Assembly: GCA_038236995.1 (NCBI GenBank)
Contig: JBBRZE010000007.1
Coordinates: 30,072-94,071 of the forward strand
Source: JAAFHB01 sp038236995
GTDB taxonomy: Bacteria; Bacteroidota; Bacteroidia; Bacteroidales; Prolixibacteraceae
Length of the DNA stretch: 64,000 nucleotides
Direction of reading: 5' to 3'
The translations under genes and the position numbers were made by a program. The notes below the pieces were generated by a model. The model saw only the letters and a program-made list of their open reading frames with translations. It did no database searches and was not told the origin of the DNA. Shown here in pieces: positions 10,401 through 19,525 of the stretch (position 1 is the first letter of the stretch; each line of letters starts with the position of its first letter).

Positions 10401-10591
10401 AGTTAATTGCGAAGAATCCTTTATCCAAAAGTATTCAGTGGTGTAATGCTGTTTATTCCGGCGACCGCGCAAAAGCTGGAATCTTTCAAACTGAGATGAT
10501 CGAAAATGACCGTTTTACCTTTTTCCTGAATCTAATGTTTGGTGATCCACGTATATTGGAATCACAGATACCAACTAAAAATCCAAAGTAG
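7415..10591 (+). CDS. DUF5107 and TPR-repeat exported protein
   Basis: A 1058-aa protein with a signal peptide ending near SVSAQ (about residue 23). Residues about 40-350 match the DUF5107 type, a galactose-mutarotase-like beta-sandwich often attached to TPRs; its WITPEIGGKIWGAVEKSTGK segment (about 77-96) is characteristic. Residues from about 465 to the end are helical TPR-like repeats (for example GAEYTKALAVEPWFVPALTG). Known members accompany glycan-degradation genes, but their biochemical role is unclear. It is the first gene of a closely spaced set (38 and 37 bp gaps) with two unknown exported proteins, so it probably acts in the periplasm on the same substrate. Family call good, function unknown. 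Confidence 0.75.
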   Translation: MKKIRSFLIIAIYSACSIPVSAQTSFISEKQIPLVTYSFSDQDPIPQIGKIYPYSRFEGYSDKGLMHNWKMVEMENDYIKLWITPEIGGKIWGAVEKSTGKEFIYYNHAVKFRDVAMRGPWTSGGLELNFGVIGHAPTCSSPVDYVVRKNDDGSVSCFVGAIDLPSRTRWSVEVNLPKDKAYFTTRSVWDNSTLLEQAYYHWMNLGIKTAGNLEYTFPGNYFLGHDGKHSPWSTDEQGRKINFYENNNFGSYKSYHVFGEATGFYGAYWHNDDFGFVHYSTYDDKPGKKVWIWGLSDQGMIWDKLLTDTDGQYTEIQSGRLFNQAAGESSNTPFKNRGFASGSTDEWTEYWFPVKGTNGLKSALPSGSINIQQQGDTVKLWFCPNEKTDGLIEVRNGNEVVFAKEIHSNPMQVFTNSFAYKGKGTNNNLSVWLKNELLFETNRDKYLLKRPVESPAGFNWESAYGHYTKGKEQERQRLYKTAGAEYTKALAVEPWFVPALTGMANLAYRKTDYSTAMEFASKALSVDTYDADANMIFGLAGLALGDTTAAIDGFSIASAGTSQRSAAYNALASIFLSRNDFRKALSYADKSLLYNQLGSDAIQAKILCLRKLGMVKEAGNVITNLELKDPLNHFIRFERFLVESSSENKTQVQAHITSEMPHETYLEYAVWYYRNGQLTDALTILQLAPGDHPVVLLWKGYLNHLLGKEDIAKATIAKAFQTSPLFVFPFRIETLKPLEWALSISDNWKIKYYTGLVYLNAGNENKGSDLWNSCGNQPDFFPFYIARSQLANAESKQSQSDVERVLELGGNNWRAGLFASQFFMGKGDLLKAEELGRDFYKKNPQNYILGLHYAKILEMNHKYSECVSLLLKIKVLPNEGATDGRTLWRNANIGNALDLMKTQKYRKALESIGNARQWPENLGVGKPYTPDERLEDFISLQCYKKLKDNRSAGEMQNKIAGDAILQNLSFNENDFLTAWLLKEEGNKSESDKIMKELIAKNPLSKSIQWCNAVYSGDRAKAGIFQTEMIENDRFTFFLNLMFGDPRILESQIPTKNPK

Positions 10592-10629
10592 CGTGTAAAA
10601 AGAATATTCAATTCCTAAATTAATGAACT

Positions 10630-13302
10630 ATGAAAACTTCAATCTGGAGCACAATTTCGTTATTAATGGTTTTTTATTTTTTGATTACCGGCTCCGCTAA
10701 TGCCCAACAATTAAATGATTATTCATTTAAGGGGTCATCCGGTCCGCTCGAGAATGCGATTCGGACGGATGTCCAGTTCAATGGATATACAAATTACTGG
10801 CACAATGATTACAAGGAGTGGATCCGTTACGGGAATTTGTTTAAAATGAGCATTCCTAATGTTGGCAACAATATCGCCCAAAGTAAAATTGATATAGCTG
10901 AAGACTTGCAGGTTCCCGGGTTATCGGTTCAGGAAGGGTTCCTGAGTGGCTTGTTTTCGGGTGAATATAAAATCATAGAAGCTCCTTCGCTGAAGGAATT
11001 GGAAGAATCAATCGGTTCCGGCAATATTTTGGTTTTCACAAACCCTGCTTCGGAAGCGGGGAAAAAGCTAATGGAGAAATACGTCCCGGATAGTTTATTG
11101 AAAAAGCAATTGAAAAGCTATCAGTATGGAGCTGTTGATTTTGAAGAAGTCAATGCTTTTTATCTTGAAAACGGTGCAAAGAAAATTTTTGTAGTGTCGT
11201 CAACAGATAGTTCGTTACTCAAAAAGGTAAAAGAACTTCTTGAAAGTACGAAGAAAATCCTTGCAGAATACGATCTTCATAAGGGGATGTTTGGCGCCGA
11301 AACTCTTTTAAAAAGTGTGACTTGTGTACAAGGACATCCGCTCGAACTGATCGGAAAGGGGATGAACGAAGGAAATACCTGGTTTGTATTTAGCGGATAC
11401 ATGGATTTCTGGATGAAAGATGAATTGGCCGGTTGGATGAGTAAAGCCAATCTGCCAGTTGTTGCCGATGTTGGATTTTCGCCGATCTATGGTTGTAAAG
11501 ATTATAAGGGATTGCAGGTGCAGGATATGATTACCAAACAATCGTGGATTGATTATGCGCATGATAAAAGCGGATACGTTTTCAGGCCAGTCTATGATGC
11601 TGAAAGTGACCCTTATCATTACGACGGATACATTGCGACCGAAGGGAATAAGAAACAGATTGATAACGAGAATGTTCCTTTTATTTCCAATACCGGTTCA
11701 TTCGAAGGTGACCTGATTCCAAGTATGGTTTTATTCATCAAAAAAGGAGAAAAATTGACCCGCGATTTAATGTGGGAGGCCATCATGGACCGGAGAGAGG
11801 TAGCTATTTTGAATCAGGGTAAGATGATGGGGCCGGCTCTTTATCGAAATGCTTTGCAGATGCTATTGCTGGACCGCGTTTACCTGGAAGATTACTTTGG
11901 CGATAAAATTGATATACAGGCTGAAGTTGAAGACTATAATCTAAGGGTTACAATTTCGAATACCTATTCACATGCTGTTTCAGGGAACCTGGATATTCAG
12001 CTTCCCCCCGAGGTAAAGGCAGATGAACCAATTGTTTCAGCATTAAATTTACCTGCCAATAGTTCTAAAACAATTGTCATAAAGATTCGACCTCTGGCCA
12101 GCGGGATGAATACTACCAATCCAATTGTTGCCGGTTTTAAATGGAGTGACAAGCAGAAAATGACGATGGCGATTCTTGATATGCCGCCAGCCATTTCGGT
12201 TCATCGGTTACTTTATGGTCATGCTCCAGCCGTGAAATACCCGGTCAGTATTCATAATTTTTCAAGTAGTGTCCCTTTCCCGGTGCAGGTGCAGGTATTT
12301 GCAAAAGAGAAACCTGGGAAAGCTGTTTTCACTGCGAATCAAAATAATACGGCTACGCTGGGTAAATATCAGGATATGCTCTTTGACCTTAAATTGGCTG
12401 CCGGAGATTATTGGGTGAAAGTTTCTGCATTGGGCGTTGAAACAACCAGCCAGTTAGGTGTTGGTAAAGCAGAAGGTGCTGCGCGTGCCTATGCAGTTGA
12501 TTTGAACAGCGATGGTGTGAATGAATTCAGGCTCGAAAATGACAGCGTGCAGGTAACACTGTTGTCGACCGGAGCGCGGGTCATCGAATATATTGTAAAA
12601 AGCAGAAAGGATAATCTGCTTTTCAAACTTTGGCCAGAAAAATCAATTGATGACAGACGTCCGTTCAGGGATAGAGGTTATTACCCTTACGGAGGATTTG
12701 AAGATTTTCTCGGGCAGGGAAGTATGGAAACGCATAAGGTTTATGATGCCACGCTGGTTCAGGACAAAGGCGATTTTGTACAGGTTAAAATGGTGGCTGA
12801 TTATTTTGGGAACAGGCTTGAAAAGACATTTACGCTGTATGGCAATTCCCCCTTGCTTGAAATAAGATTCGCATTGACCTTCAAAAATCCGGAAGCAAAT
12901 GTAATTGGGCCGCAACCTATACTTGAATTGGGTGCCGTTCATGGGACTGAAGATGTGTTTACTGTTCCGACAGTTGATGGTTTGGAGCAATATCGGATGA
13001 AACCGGAAAGATATTACGGCCATTTATTCACCTTGAAAGAGGGGTGGAATGCAGGGTATGATGAAAAAGAAGATATTACATTTGTTGGAGCTTATCCTGT
13101 AACCCAACCACATTTCCTTCATATGTGGATGAACCATCCGAGCAATGGCGATGCGCACTATTACTACACTGAATTTCAGCCTTGGGTACCAATCACACAG
13201 AAAAGTACGATGTATTTTTCATACTATATATGGGGAGCTGGCGGTCCATGGGAAAATGGGGTGAAAGAACTGCGAAAAAGAAATTTGATTTCTGAAAGAT
13301 AA
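10630..13302 (+). CDS. Exported protein of unknown family, 890 aa, multi-domain
   Basis: Not recognised. A signal peptide (about 1-25, ending SANAQ) precedes an N-terminal alpha/beta region (about 30-420), an Ig-like beta domain (about 425-515), and another beta region (about 525-610). The C-terminal beta-rich part (about 620-885) opens with a calcium-loop-like DLNSDGVNEF. Its phrases GARVIEYIVKSRKDNLLF and YPYGGFEDF recall the mutarotase-like fold of DUF5107 in the preceding gene. Tight spacing to both neighbours indicates one operon. A polysaccharide-binding or lyase/hydrolase role in the periplasm is plausible, but no catalytic motif of a known family was found. Confidence 0.6.
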   Translation: MKTSIWSTISLLMVFYFLITGSANAQQLNDYSFKGSSGPLENAIRTDVQFNGYTNYWHNDYKEWIRYGNLFKMSIPNVGNNIAQSKIDIAEDLQVPGLSVQEGFLSGLFSGEYKIIEAPSLKELEESIGSGNILVFTNPASEAGKKLMEKYVPDSLLKKQLKSYQYGAVDFEEVNAFYLENGAKKIFVVSSTDSSLLKKVKELLESTKKILAEYDLHKGMFGAETLLKSVTCVQGHPLELIGKGMNEGNTWFVFSGYMDFWMKDELAGWMSKANLPVVADVGFSPIYGCKDYKGLQVQDMITKQSWIDYAHDKSGYVFRPVYDAESDPYHYDGYIATEGNKKQIDNENVPFISNTGSFEGDLIPSMVLFIKKGEKLTRDLMWEAIMDRREVAILNQGKMMGPALYRNALQMLLLDRVYLEDYFGDKIDIQAEVEDYNLRVTISNTYSHAVSGNLDIQLPPEVKADEPIVSALNLPANSSKTIVIKIRPLASGMNTTNPIVAGFKWSDKQKMTMAILDMPPAISVHRLLYGHAPAVKYPVSIHNFSSSVPFPVQVQVFAKEKPGKAVFTANQNNTATLGKYQDMLFDLKLAAGDYWVKVSALGVETTSQLGVGKAEGAARAYAVDLNSDGVNEFRLENDSVQVTLLSTGARVIEYIVKSRKDNLLFKLWPEKSIDDRRPFRDRGYYPYGGFEDFLGQGSMETHKVYDATLVQDKGDFVQVKMVADYFGNRLEKTFTLYGNSPLLEIRFALTFKNPEANVIGPQPILELGAVHGTEDVFTVPTVDGLEQYRMKPERYYGHLFTLKEGWNAGYDEKEDITFVGAYPVTQPHFLHMWMNHPSNGDAHYYYTEFQPWVPITQKSTMYFSYYIWGAGGPWENGVKELRKRNLISER

Positions 13303-13339
13303 TGTTGCATTTTCAAAATGAGAATTTAAATATATACCT

Positions 13340-15172
13340 ATGAAGAACAATCATTTAATGAGGAGTCTCACATTTCTGATCCTCTTGCTGCTGGGTACCA
13401 TAAACGGATTCAGTGCCGTTAAACAAGAATTGAAAATTGGTAAGGTGGAGTTGGGATATCCGTGCCCGGCAATTCCATTCTACTTTGTAAAAGCTGAACT
13501 TGAACTTCCTTATCCGTCTATTATGGAAGTTGAAGTCGCCATAAACGGAAAGACGCTTCGGTTCACAAATCTGCATAAGGAAACCGATACAGAAGATTTG
13601 AATAAGCCTGTTTTAACACATCGTCCACCTTCGGGGGCAGGTCTTTCACAGGATAATTCCATTTATAATCGTCCGTATGTGATTGGCTGGGTAAAATGGG
13701 AACCTGGAATGAAATACGAGGTTAAAGTTACCGTAAGGATGAAAAAAGAGGCGAAGAATTCTGATAATGACCTCTTTATTACAGCTTCAAAGACTATTAA
13801 TGCACCACAGGGTTCTGAAGCTTTTGATCCGGCATGGAAAAAATATAAATCAGTTGTATTAAGCGAAACAGTAGGCATTGCAAGGAAGGCTGAGCCAACA
13901 GAGGTATTGCTGGCTTTTTATCCTGATGAGATAAAGGATCTGAAACGCGAAATTCGTGTGGCTTCCGTTGATCCTGAAACCCATCAATTGACAGAGGTTC
14001 CATGCCAGATTTTCGATATTCAGGAGTACCTGAAAGAAGATGATCTTGCGCCCGATGCGAATGGTAAACCCACTCGTCAGGTTCCAATCTGGCTTCCTAC
14101 GGTTACAGCCCGCCTGGCATTTCTTGCTGATGTGCCTGCCAAAAGTAGCCGGGTTTTTCTGGTCTATTACAACAACGAAGCGGCGATGGCAAAGCCTTAT
14201 ATAACAGATCTTCATATGCAGGGTGATGCTCCGGGACTTCAAATTGACAATGATTTAATTTCAGTTGTCTTGCATCCTAATTCAGGCCACCTTGATCAAA
14301 TATCATTAAAAAAGCGTCCTGATTTTCCTTTGTATCACAGGAAGGAAACAAATGGAGCCATTCATTGGAATCCGGAAATTTACACACCTCCAACGCCCTG
14401 GACGCACACGTCGGACTGGAAACCACCGCAGAATATGAAATCCTTTTCTGGACCTGTACTTGCATCAAGCGAGGTTTGGGGAAATCTGCGCGAGATACCG
14501 CAGGTCGATGCTTCGGTAAGGTATGAATTTTATCCGGGAAAACCTTATTTCATCAGCTCATCTGTCCTTCGAATCAATGAAACAGTGAATTGTCTGGCTT
14601 TGCGAAACGGTGAAATTGTAATCAAACGGGAATTGATTACCCATGCTGCATGGTACGACGTGGTGAGAGATTCAGTGATTAATTATGACGTAACCCAGAT
14701 GCCCGATCTTACCGATTTAAAAATGGAGGATGATGTTCCATGGATAACCTTCTATAACGAAAAGACGGGTGTCGGTTTTGCCGGTATTCAGCTAAGCTAT
14801 GCCAATGCAGGGTTGGAATCTTCACCCCGGTTGCTTAATCCGTTCTTTTATATTACGGGTGGTCCATGGATCTACTGGGCCCGTGCGCTGTCGTTGAGTT
14901 TCCTCTCTTCGAATATGCAACAGATGATTCCGGCAATGAAGGGGAATGTTTTTTCAGAAAAATGGGCTTACCTGATTTATGAAACGGATAAAGGTGCAAA
15001 ACCATATGCCCCTGTTATTGAATTACAAAAGAAATTGACCAATCCGTTAAGAATCCAACTGGTTGAAGAAGTCGATGACCGTGTTTCAAAGACTGTTACC
15101 GAAATTTTTATCGATAAAGGTAAAAGCGGTTGGGAAGGAAGGGAAACCGGCAAACATGCTACTGACAAATAG
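13340..15172 (+). CDS. Exported protein of unknown family, 610 aa, beta-rich
   Basis: Not recognised with confidence. It has a signal peptide (about 1-26, ending NGFSA) and is beta-rich throughout. The stretch LAFLADVPAKSSRVFLVYYN (about 256-275), followed by a segment beginning LQIDNDLISVVLHPNSGHLD, looks like the Ig-like plus galactose-mutarotase-like pair seen in several polysaccharide lyase-type and hydrolase proteins, so a lyase-related beta-sandwich enzyme is possible. It follows the 890-aa gene by 37 bp. No active-site motif could be assigned. Confidence 0.55.
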   Translation: MKNNHLMRSLTFLILLLLGTINGFSAVKQELKIGKVELGYPCPAIPFYFVKAELELPYPSIMEVEVAINGKTLRFTNLHKETDTEDLNKPVLTHRPPSGAGLSQDNSIYNRPYVIGWVKWEPGMKYEVKVTVRMKKEAKNSDNDLFITASKTINAPQGSEAFDPAWKKYKSVVLSETVGIARKAEPTEVLLAFYPDEIKDLKREIRVASVDPETHQLTEVPCQIFDIQEYLKEDDLAPDANGKPTRQVPIWLPTVTARLAFLADVPAKSSRVFLVYYNNEAAMAKPYITDLHMQGDAPGLQIDNDLISVVLHPNSGHLDQISLKKRPDFPLYHRKETNGAIHWNPEIYTPPTPWTHTSDWKPPQNMKSFSGPVLASSEVWGNLREIPQVDASVRYEFYPGKPYFISSSVLRINETVNCLALRNGEIVIKRELITHAAWYDVVRDSVINYDVTQMPDLTDLKMEDDVPWITFYNEKTGVGFAGIQLSYANAGLESSPRLLNPFFYITGGPWIYWARALSLSFLSSNMQQMIPAMKGNVFSEKWAYLIYETDKGAKPYAPVIELQKKLTNPLRIQLVEEVDDRVSKTVTEIFIDKGKSGWEGRETGKHATDK

Positions 15173-15198
15173 ATATAAGATTTAGTATATTTTAAAAG

Positions 15199-15243
15199 AA
15201 GGTCGTTTGAGCGGATAATAATTTATCGTTTCAAACGATCCTT
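15199..15243 (+). terminator. Long-loop inverted repeat in the 15172-15265 gap
   Basis: AAGG-TCGTTTGA at 15199-15210 pairs with TCAAACGA-TCCTT at 15231-15243, with one bulged base and a 20-bp AT-rich loop. There is no T tract. It could be a partial terminator or mRNA-stability element separating the 610-aa gene from the CBM9-like gene, or an operator. Confidence 0.35.
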
Positions 15244-15264
15244 CAAACATTTATCATAGGCGTT

Positions 15265-15996
15265 ATGAAGCTATACTCGTTATTAATAGGGGTTTTTGTG
15301 GTCTGTCTGGGCTCAATTAATTTTACTTCTGCTGAAAACCCACCCACCATACAACCTTTGCCGGTTAAAAAATGCCAGGATTTTAGTGTAACCGGAAAAG
15401 GAATTGATCCTGAATGGAATAAGGCCACCTGGAACAAGTTGATAAAGCTTGATCCGGAAGGGGAAGAATATCCGGGCAGGTTTAAAATACTGTACTCCGG
15501 CAAGGGAATCTATTTACTTTTTGAAGGGACTGACAGCAAGATCACCACAGAATTCGATGAGGATTTTGGAAATCTTTTCAATGGCGATGTATTTGAAGTG
15601 TTCTTTCATCCCGATCCAAAAATGCCACTCTATTTTGAATACGAAATCAACCAGTTGAACAAGGAGCTTGTGCTGATCATTCCCAATTTGAATGGCAAAA
15701 TACATGGCTGGATTCCATGGCATTATGAAAATGAAAGACGGGTTGTAAAGAAAGTTCATATCGAAGGTGGAAAAATGGAGGCTGGTGGTACGATCAAATC
15801 GTGGAGCGCAGAACTGTTTTTCCCGTATGAATTGTTCAATCCTCTTTCAAACGTTCCTCCTGTAAGCGGAACTGTCTGGAATGCAAATTTTTACCGGCTT
15901 GATTACGACAGTGGCAAGATGGTCAAATGGGCATGGACACCAATCGATCAATCTTTTCACGAGTTTAAAAAGTTTATGCCGATTAAATTCGAATAG
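15265..15996 (+). CDS. Carbohydrate-binding family 9-like exported protein
   Basis: A 243-aa protein with a signal peptide (about 1-23, ending NFTSA). Residues about 40-240 form a CBM9-like beta-sandwich: the GIDPEWNKATW opening, the GKGIYLLFEG strand and the LFNGDVFEVFFHPD segment are typical of stand-alone CBM9-like proteins of Bacteroidota. It is probably a periplasmic or surface sugar-binding protein without catalysis. It closes the region C set, 92 bp after the 610-aa gene, with an inverted repeat in the gap, and may be transcribed at a different level. Family call fairly sure; ligand unknown. Confidence 0.78.
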   Translation: MKLYSLLIGVFVVCLGSINFTSAENPPTIQPLPVKKCQDFSVTGKGIDPEWNKATWNKLIKLDPEGEEYPGRFKILYSGKGIYLLFEGTDSKITTEFDEDFGNLFNGDVFEVFFHPDPKMPLYFEYEINQLNKELVLIIPNLNGKIHGWIPWHYENERRVVKKVHIEGGKMEAGGTIKSWSAELFFPYELFNPLSNVPPVSGTVWNANFYRLDYDSGKMVKWAWTPIDQSFHEFKKFMPIKFE

Positions 15997-16142
15997 TACA
16001 TATTCTGAAGGCAACCTCGATTCAAATTCTCTGACGAATTTCGATCAAGGCTATTAACAGAAAAAATACTAATATTGAATAATTAAAGTAAGCTAAGTTG
16101 GTTTATTCAACAACTTTGTGATATTTGAATTTATAAACCAGT

Positions 16143-17366
16143 ATGAGTCTTTCTATTCTGCTTGATTACCCTGAAGATATTTCGCTTTCGGTGCTAAAAC
16201 TGATTAAGCTTAAGAAGAACATAATCAAGCGATTGACCTTGATCGGAGTCGCAACCATTGCTGAACTGTGCAAGGAAACCGACTTTAGCATCCCCACTGT
16301 TACTAAAATCATAGCAGAACTGATTGAGGAAGGTATTGTTTTTGAGGATGGTAAGGTTTTAACAGCGGGTGGCAGAAGGCCGTCACAATATGGCATAAAT
16401 CCCAATGCCTGTTTTTACCTGGGAGTTGAAGTGAAACGTGATTCAGTTAATATTGGGATTCAGGATTTTAATAACAGCTTTGTAAAACTATCTGAAAATA
16501 TCTTATATACCCTTGAAAACACCAGGGAATCACTGTCTTCGCTTTGCTCCATAATCAACCAGTTTGTAGATGATTCAGGCGTTATAAGAGACAAAATAAT
16601 TGGGGCCTGTATCAATCTGAGTGGACGAATTAATTCCCGCAAGGGATTCAGCTACAGCTATTTTTTCTTCGAAGAGAAACCACTTAGCGAGATCATCGAA
16701 TCTCAGATACACATTAAAACTTTCCTTGAAAATGATACGCGTGCCATGGCGTACGGTGAATACAACTGCGGAGTAGTTCAGAATGAGAAGGATGTTATTT
16801 TTGTAAACATTGGTTTGGGTGTTGGTATCGGCATCGTTTGCAATGGGAACCTGTATTATGGCAAGTCCGGTTATTCTGGCGAGTTTGGACATAGTCCCGT
16901 TTTCGATAATGAAATTATTTGTCATTGTGGAAAAAAAGGGTGTCTTGAAACCGAAACCTCCGGCATTGCGTTGGAGCGAAAGTTTAAAAAGGCGCTCGAA
17001 AATGGATCAATTTCAATTCTTTCAGGAAAAAGGGCAATCGAAGAGATTACAGTTGAAGATATTTTGTCCGCTATTACAAAAAACGAAGACACACTTGGTA
17101 TTGAGATCATTGAAGAAATTGGAGGTAACATGGGACGTTATCTCTCAATGCTGATTAATATTTTTAATCCTGAGCTTGTCGTCCTTGGTGGTATGTTGGC
17201 TGAAACCGATATGTATTTGCGTTTGCCCATCCGGACTGCTATCCATAAATACTCGCTAAGCCTCGTAAGCCTCGATATGGAATTGAAAATGTCAGCCTTG
17301 GGATCGAAAGCTGGCGTAATTGGAGCATGCTATATTCTGCGGGATAAACTTTTCCGCAGCGCATAG
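16143..17366 (+). CDS. ROK-family transcriptional regulator (NagC/XylR type)
   Basis: A 407-aa cytoplasmic protein. An N-terminal winged helix (about 25-80, with TIAELCKETDFSIPTVTKII) precedes a ROK sugar-kinase-like domain (about 95-400). The ROK zinc site is intact: His250 with Cys260, Cys262 and Cys267 (CHCGKKGC). The glycine-rich nucleotide loop (NIGLGVGIGIV) and Asp198 of ENDTRA are present, so it may retain sugar kinase activity as well as DNA binding. Such proteins usually respond to GlcNAc, glucose, xylose or related sugars. It lies between region C and the oxidoreductase-epimerase-transporter operon and could control either. The effector is unknown. Confidence 0.88.
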   Translation: MSLSILLDYPEDISLSVLKLIKLKKNIIKRLTLIGVATIAELCKETDFSIPTVTKIIAELIEEGIVFEDGKVLTAGGRRPSQYGINPNACFYLGVEVKRDSVNIGIQDFNNSFVKLSENILYTLENTRESLSSLCSIINQFVDDSGVIRDKIIGACINLSGRINSRKGFSYSYFFFEEKPLSEIIESQIHIKTFLENDTRAMAYGEYNCGVVQNEKDVIFVNIGLGVGIGIVCNGNLYYGKSGYSGEFGHSPVFDNEIICHCGKKGCLETETSGIALERKFKKALENGSISILSGKRAIEEITVEDILSAITKNEDTLGIEIIEEIGGNMGRYLSMLINIFNPELVVLGGMLAETDMYLRLPIRTAIHKYSLSLVSLDMELKMSALGSKAGVIGACYILRDKLFRSA

Positions 17367-17659
17367 GCTCAATTTGAGAATCGTATTGCGTTCCTCAACA
17401 GCTTCCGAATGTTAACTTTATCCCTTTTTATCTGGCCATAATTTTCAAGATAGTATATGCGTTTGGTAACATTCTGTAAGTCAGGAATAATTTTCCATTA
17501 TTAAATGAATTTCAGAAAAACGTTTGTTGAATTAAAATAATTTAATAAATATTGATTTATTCAGAAATGAATTAATTTAGTGGTGAAAAAAGTTTGATTT
17601 CTACGAATGCTAGATAAAATCATTTGACGAACCAACTATAGCATAAAGTGAGTTAACCT

Positions 17660-19507
17660 ATGAAGAACGGAAATTTCTTTGCATTAATTGTCTGTTGCAT
17701 CTTCGTGAGTTTCTATGCGTGTGTGCCGAAAGTGCAACTTGAGCAAACTGATGTTTTGGTTATCGGTGGTTCTACCAGCGGCATTTCGGCTGGGCTGCAA
17801 TCAGCCAGATTGAATGTTCCAACGCTTATAGTTGAAGAAACTCCCTGGCTTGGCGGTATGATGACCGCTGCGGGTGTAAGTGCAACAGACGGAAATCACC
17901 TTCTGAATTCAGGAATCTGGAATGAATTCCGGAGTAAACTAAGAACCCATTATGGCGGGGAAGCCGCACTTGCAACCGGATGGGTTAGCAATACCCAATT
18001 TGAGCCACACATTGGCGATAGCATCTTTAAGTCCATGGCCAACGCAGAACGAAAACTTTCGGTTATATACGGTTACCATTTAGCGACGATTCTTAAGCAA
18101 GGCAACAAAGTGATTGGCGCTATCTTTGAGAATGAGCAAATGGAACGCTTAACCGTTCATGCTAAAGTTGTAATTGATGCTACGGACTTGGGTGATGGAT
18201 TGGCAATGGCCGGTGCCGCTTATGATCTGGGAATGGAAGCAAGATCGGTAACCGGCGAAGAAAATGCTCCGGAGACTGCAAATAATATCGTACAGGATCT
18301 TACGTGGACTGCGGTTTTGAAAGATTACGGAACGGGTGCTGACAAAACTGTCAGAAAACCAGATAATTACAATCCTGAATTATTCCAGGGCTCTTGTGCA
18401 ATGACTGTAGATTCAGTTTTGATTGACTGTGGAAAGATGCTGAATTATGGTAGATTACCCAACAACAAATACATGATTAACTGGCCAAAACATGGAAACG
18501 ATATTTATTTAAATGTGGTTGAGATGGACTGGTCGCAACGCAGGAATGAACTAAAGAAGGCGAAAGACCGCACACTTTGTTTTATTTATTATATCCAGAC
18601 CGAACTTGGTTTTAAACAATTTGGTTTGGCCGATGACGAATTTCCAACTGCAGACAAACTTGCCTTTATTCCCTATCACCGTGAAGGTCGTCGGTTGAAA
18701 GGCATCCAGCGATTGACGATCAATCATGTACGTAATATTTACGGTGGTCAGCAATTGTACCGGACAGGGATTTCAGTTGGCGACTATCCGGTCGATCATC
18801 ATCACGCCTGTAATCCAGATGCTCCGAAAATCAAATTCCCGGCCGTACCATCCTTTAATATTCCGCTGGGGGCCCTTATCCCTGAAAAGATTGATGGTCT
18901 GATTGTGTCTGACAAAGCAATTTCTGTTTCCAATATTATGAATGGTGCTACCCGCCTTCAGCCATGCGTTTTGCTTACTGGCCAGGCAGCAGGTGCCATT
19001 GCTGCTCTGAGTGTTCAGAAAGATCAGAATGTCCGGGAAGTTAGCATTCGCAAAGTTCAACAGACGCTTCTTGATGCAGGTGCCTACCTGATGCCTCTGA
19101 TAGATGTGAACCCGCAAGATAAAGAATTCCAGGCAATTCAGCGGGTAACAGCTTCCGGAATTTTGAAAGTCAAAGGAGAATCCTATAAATGGGCAAATCG
19201 AACATGGTTTTATCCCGATACAACTATCACATTTAAAGAATTCTCCGAAGGTTTGAAATCATTTGATAATAAATTTTTAATTTCCAGAGATCAGTCAATT
19301 CTTACGGTAAAAAAAGCCAATGAATTGATCACTGAATTTCTAAACAGAAATATATCAGCTGATGCACAGAAACTGTGGACCGAAAAACTAAACCGGAAAT
19401 TTGACCCCGGACTTTTAATTACAAAAAGAGAATTGAGTGTGCTTGTTGATGAATTGATACGTCCTTTTGAAGCCAAATCAATTGGTTTTGACGGTAATTA
19501 TCATTGA
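17660..19507 (+). CDS. FAD-dependent oxidoreductase, lipoprotein-like, with SLH-like tail
   Basis: A 615-aa protein. The N-terminus has a hydrophobic signal ending in Cys21 (SFYAC), suggesting a lipoprotein. It is followed by the FAD dinucleotide-binding motif DVLVIGGSTSGISAGLQSAR (from about residue 31). The body (to about 470) belongs to the FAD_oxidored type common near Bacteroidota carbohydrate genes, with YHREGRRLKGIQRL (about 341-354) as the family signature. The C-terminal part (about 485-600) has repeats such as FQAIQRVTASGILKVKG and FYPDTTITFKEF that resemble S-layer-homology modules. It probably oxidises a sugar or modified glycan in the cell envelope; substrate unknown. The epimerase gene follows after 18 bp. 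Confidence 0.72.
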   Translation: MKNGNFFALIVCCIFVSFYACVPKVQLEQTDVLVIGGSTSGISAGLQSARLNVPTLIVEETPWLGGMMTAAGVSATDGNHLLNSGIWNEFRSKLRTHYGGEAALATGWVSNTQFEPHIGDSIFKSMANAERKLSVIYGYHLATILKQGNKVIGAIFENEQMERLTVHAKVVIDATDLGDGLAMAGAAYDLGMEARSVTGEENAPETANNIVQDLTWTAVLKDYGTGADKTVRKPDNYNPELFQGSCAMTVDSVLIDCGKMLNYGRLPNNKYMINWPKHGNDIYLNVVEMDWSQRRNELKKAKDRTLCFIYYIQTELGFKQFGLADDEFPTADKLAFIPYHREGRRLKGIQRLTINHVRNIYGGQQLYRTGISVGDYPVDHHHACNPDAPKIKFPAVPSFNIPLGALIPEKIDGLIVSDKAISVSNIMNGATRLQPCVLLTGQAAGAIAALSVQKDQNVREVSIRKVQQTLLDAGAYLMPLIDVNPQDKEFQAIQRVTASGILKVKGESYKWANRTWFYPDTTITFKEFSEGLKSFDNKFLISRDQSILTVKKANELITEFLNRNISADAQKLWTEKLNRKFDPGLLITKRELSVLVDELIRPFEAKSIGFDGNYH

Positions 19508-19525
19508 ATTAGGATGTAAAATAAA

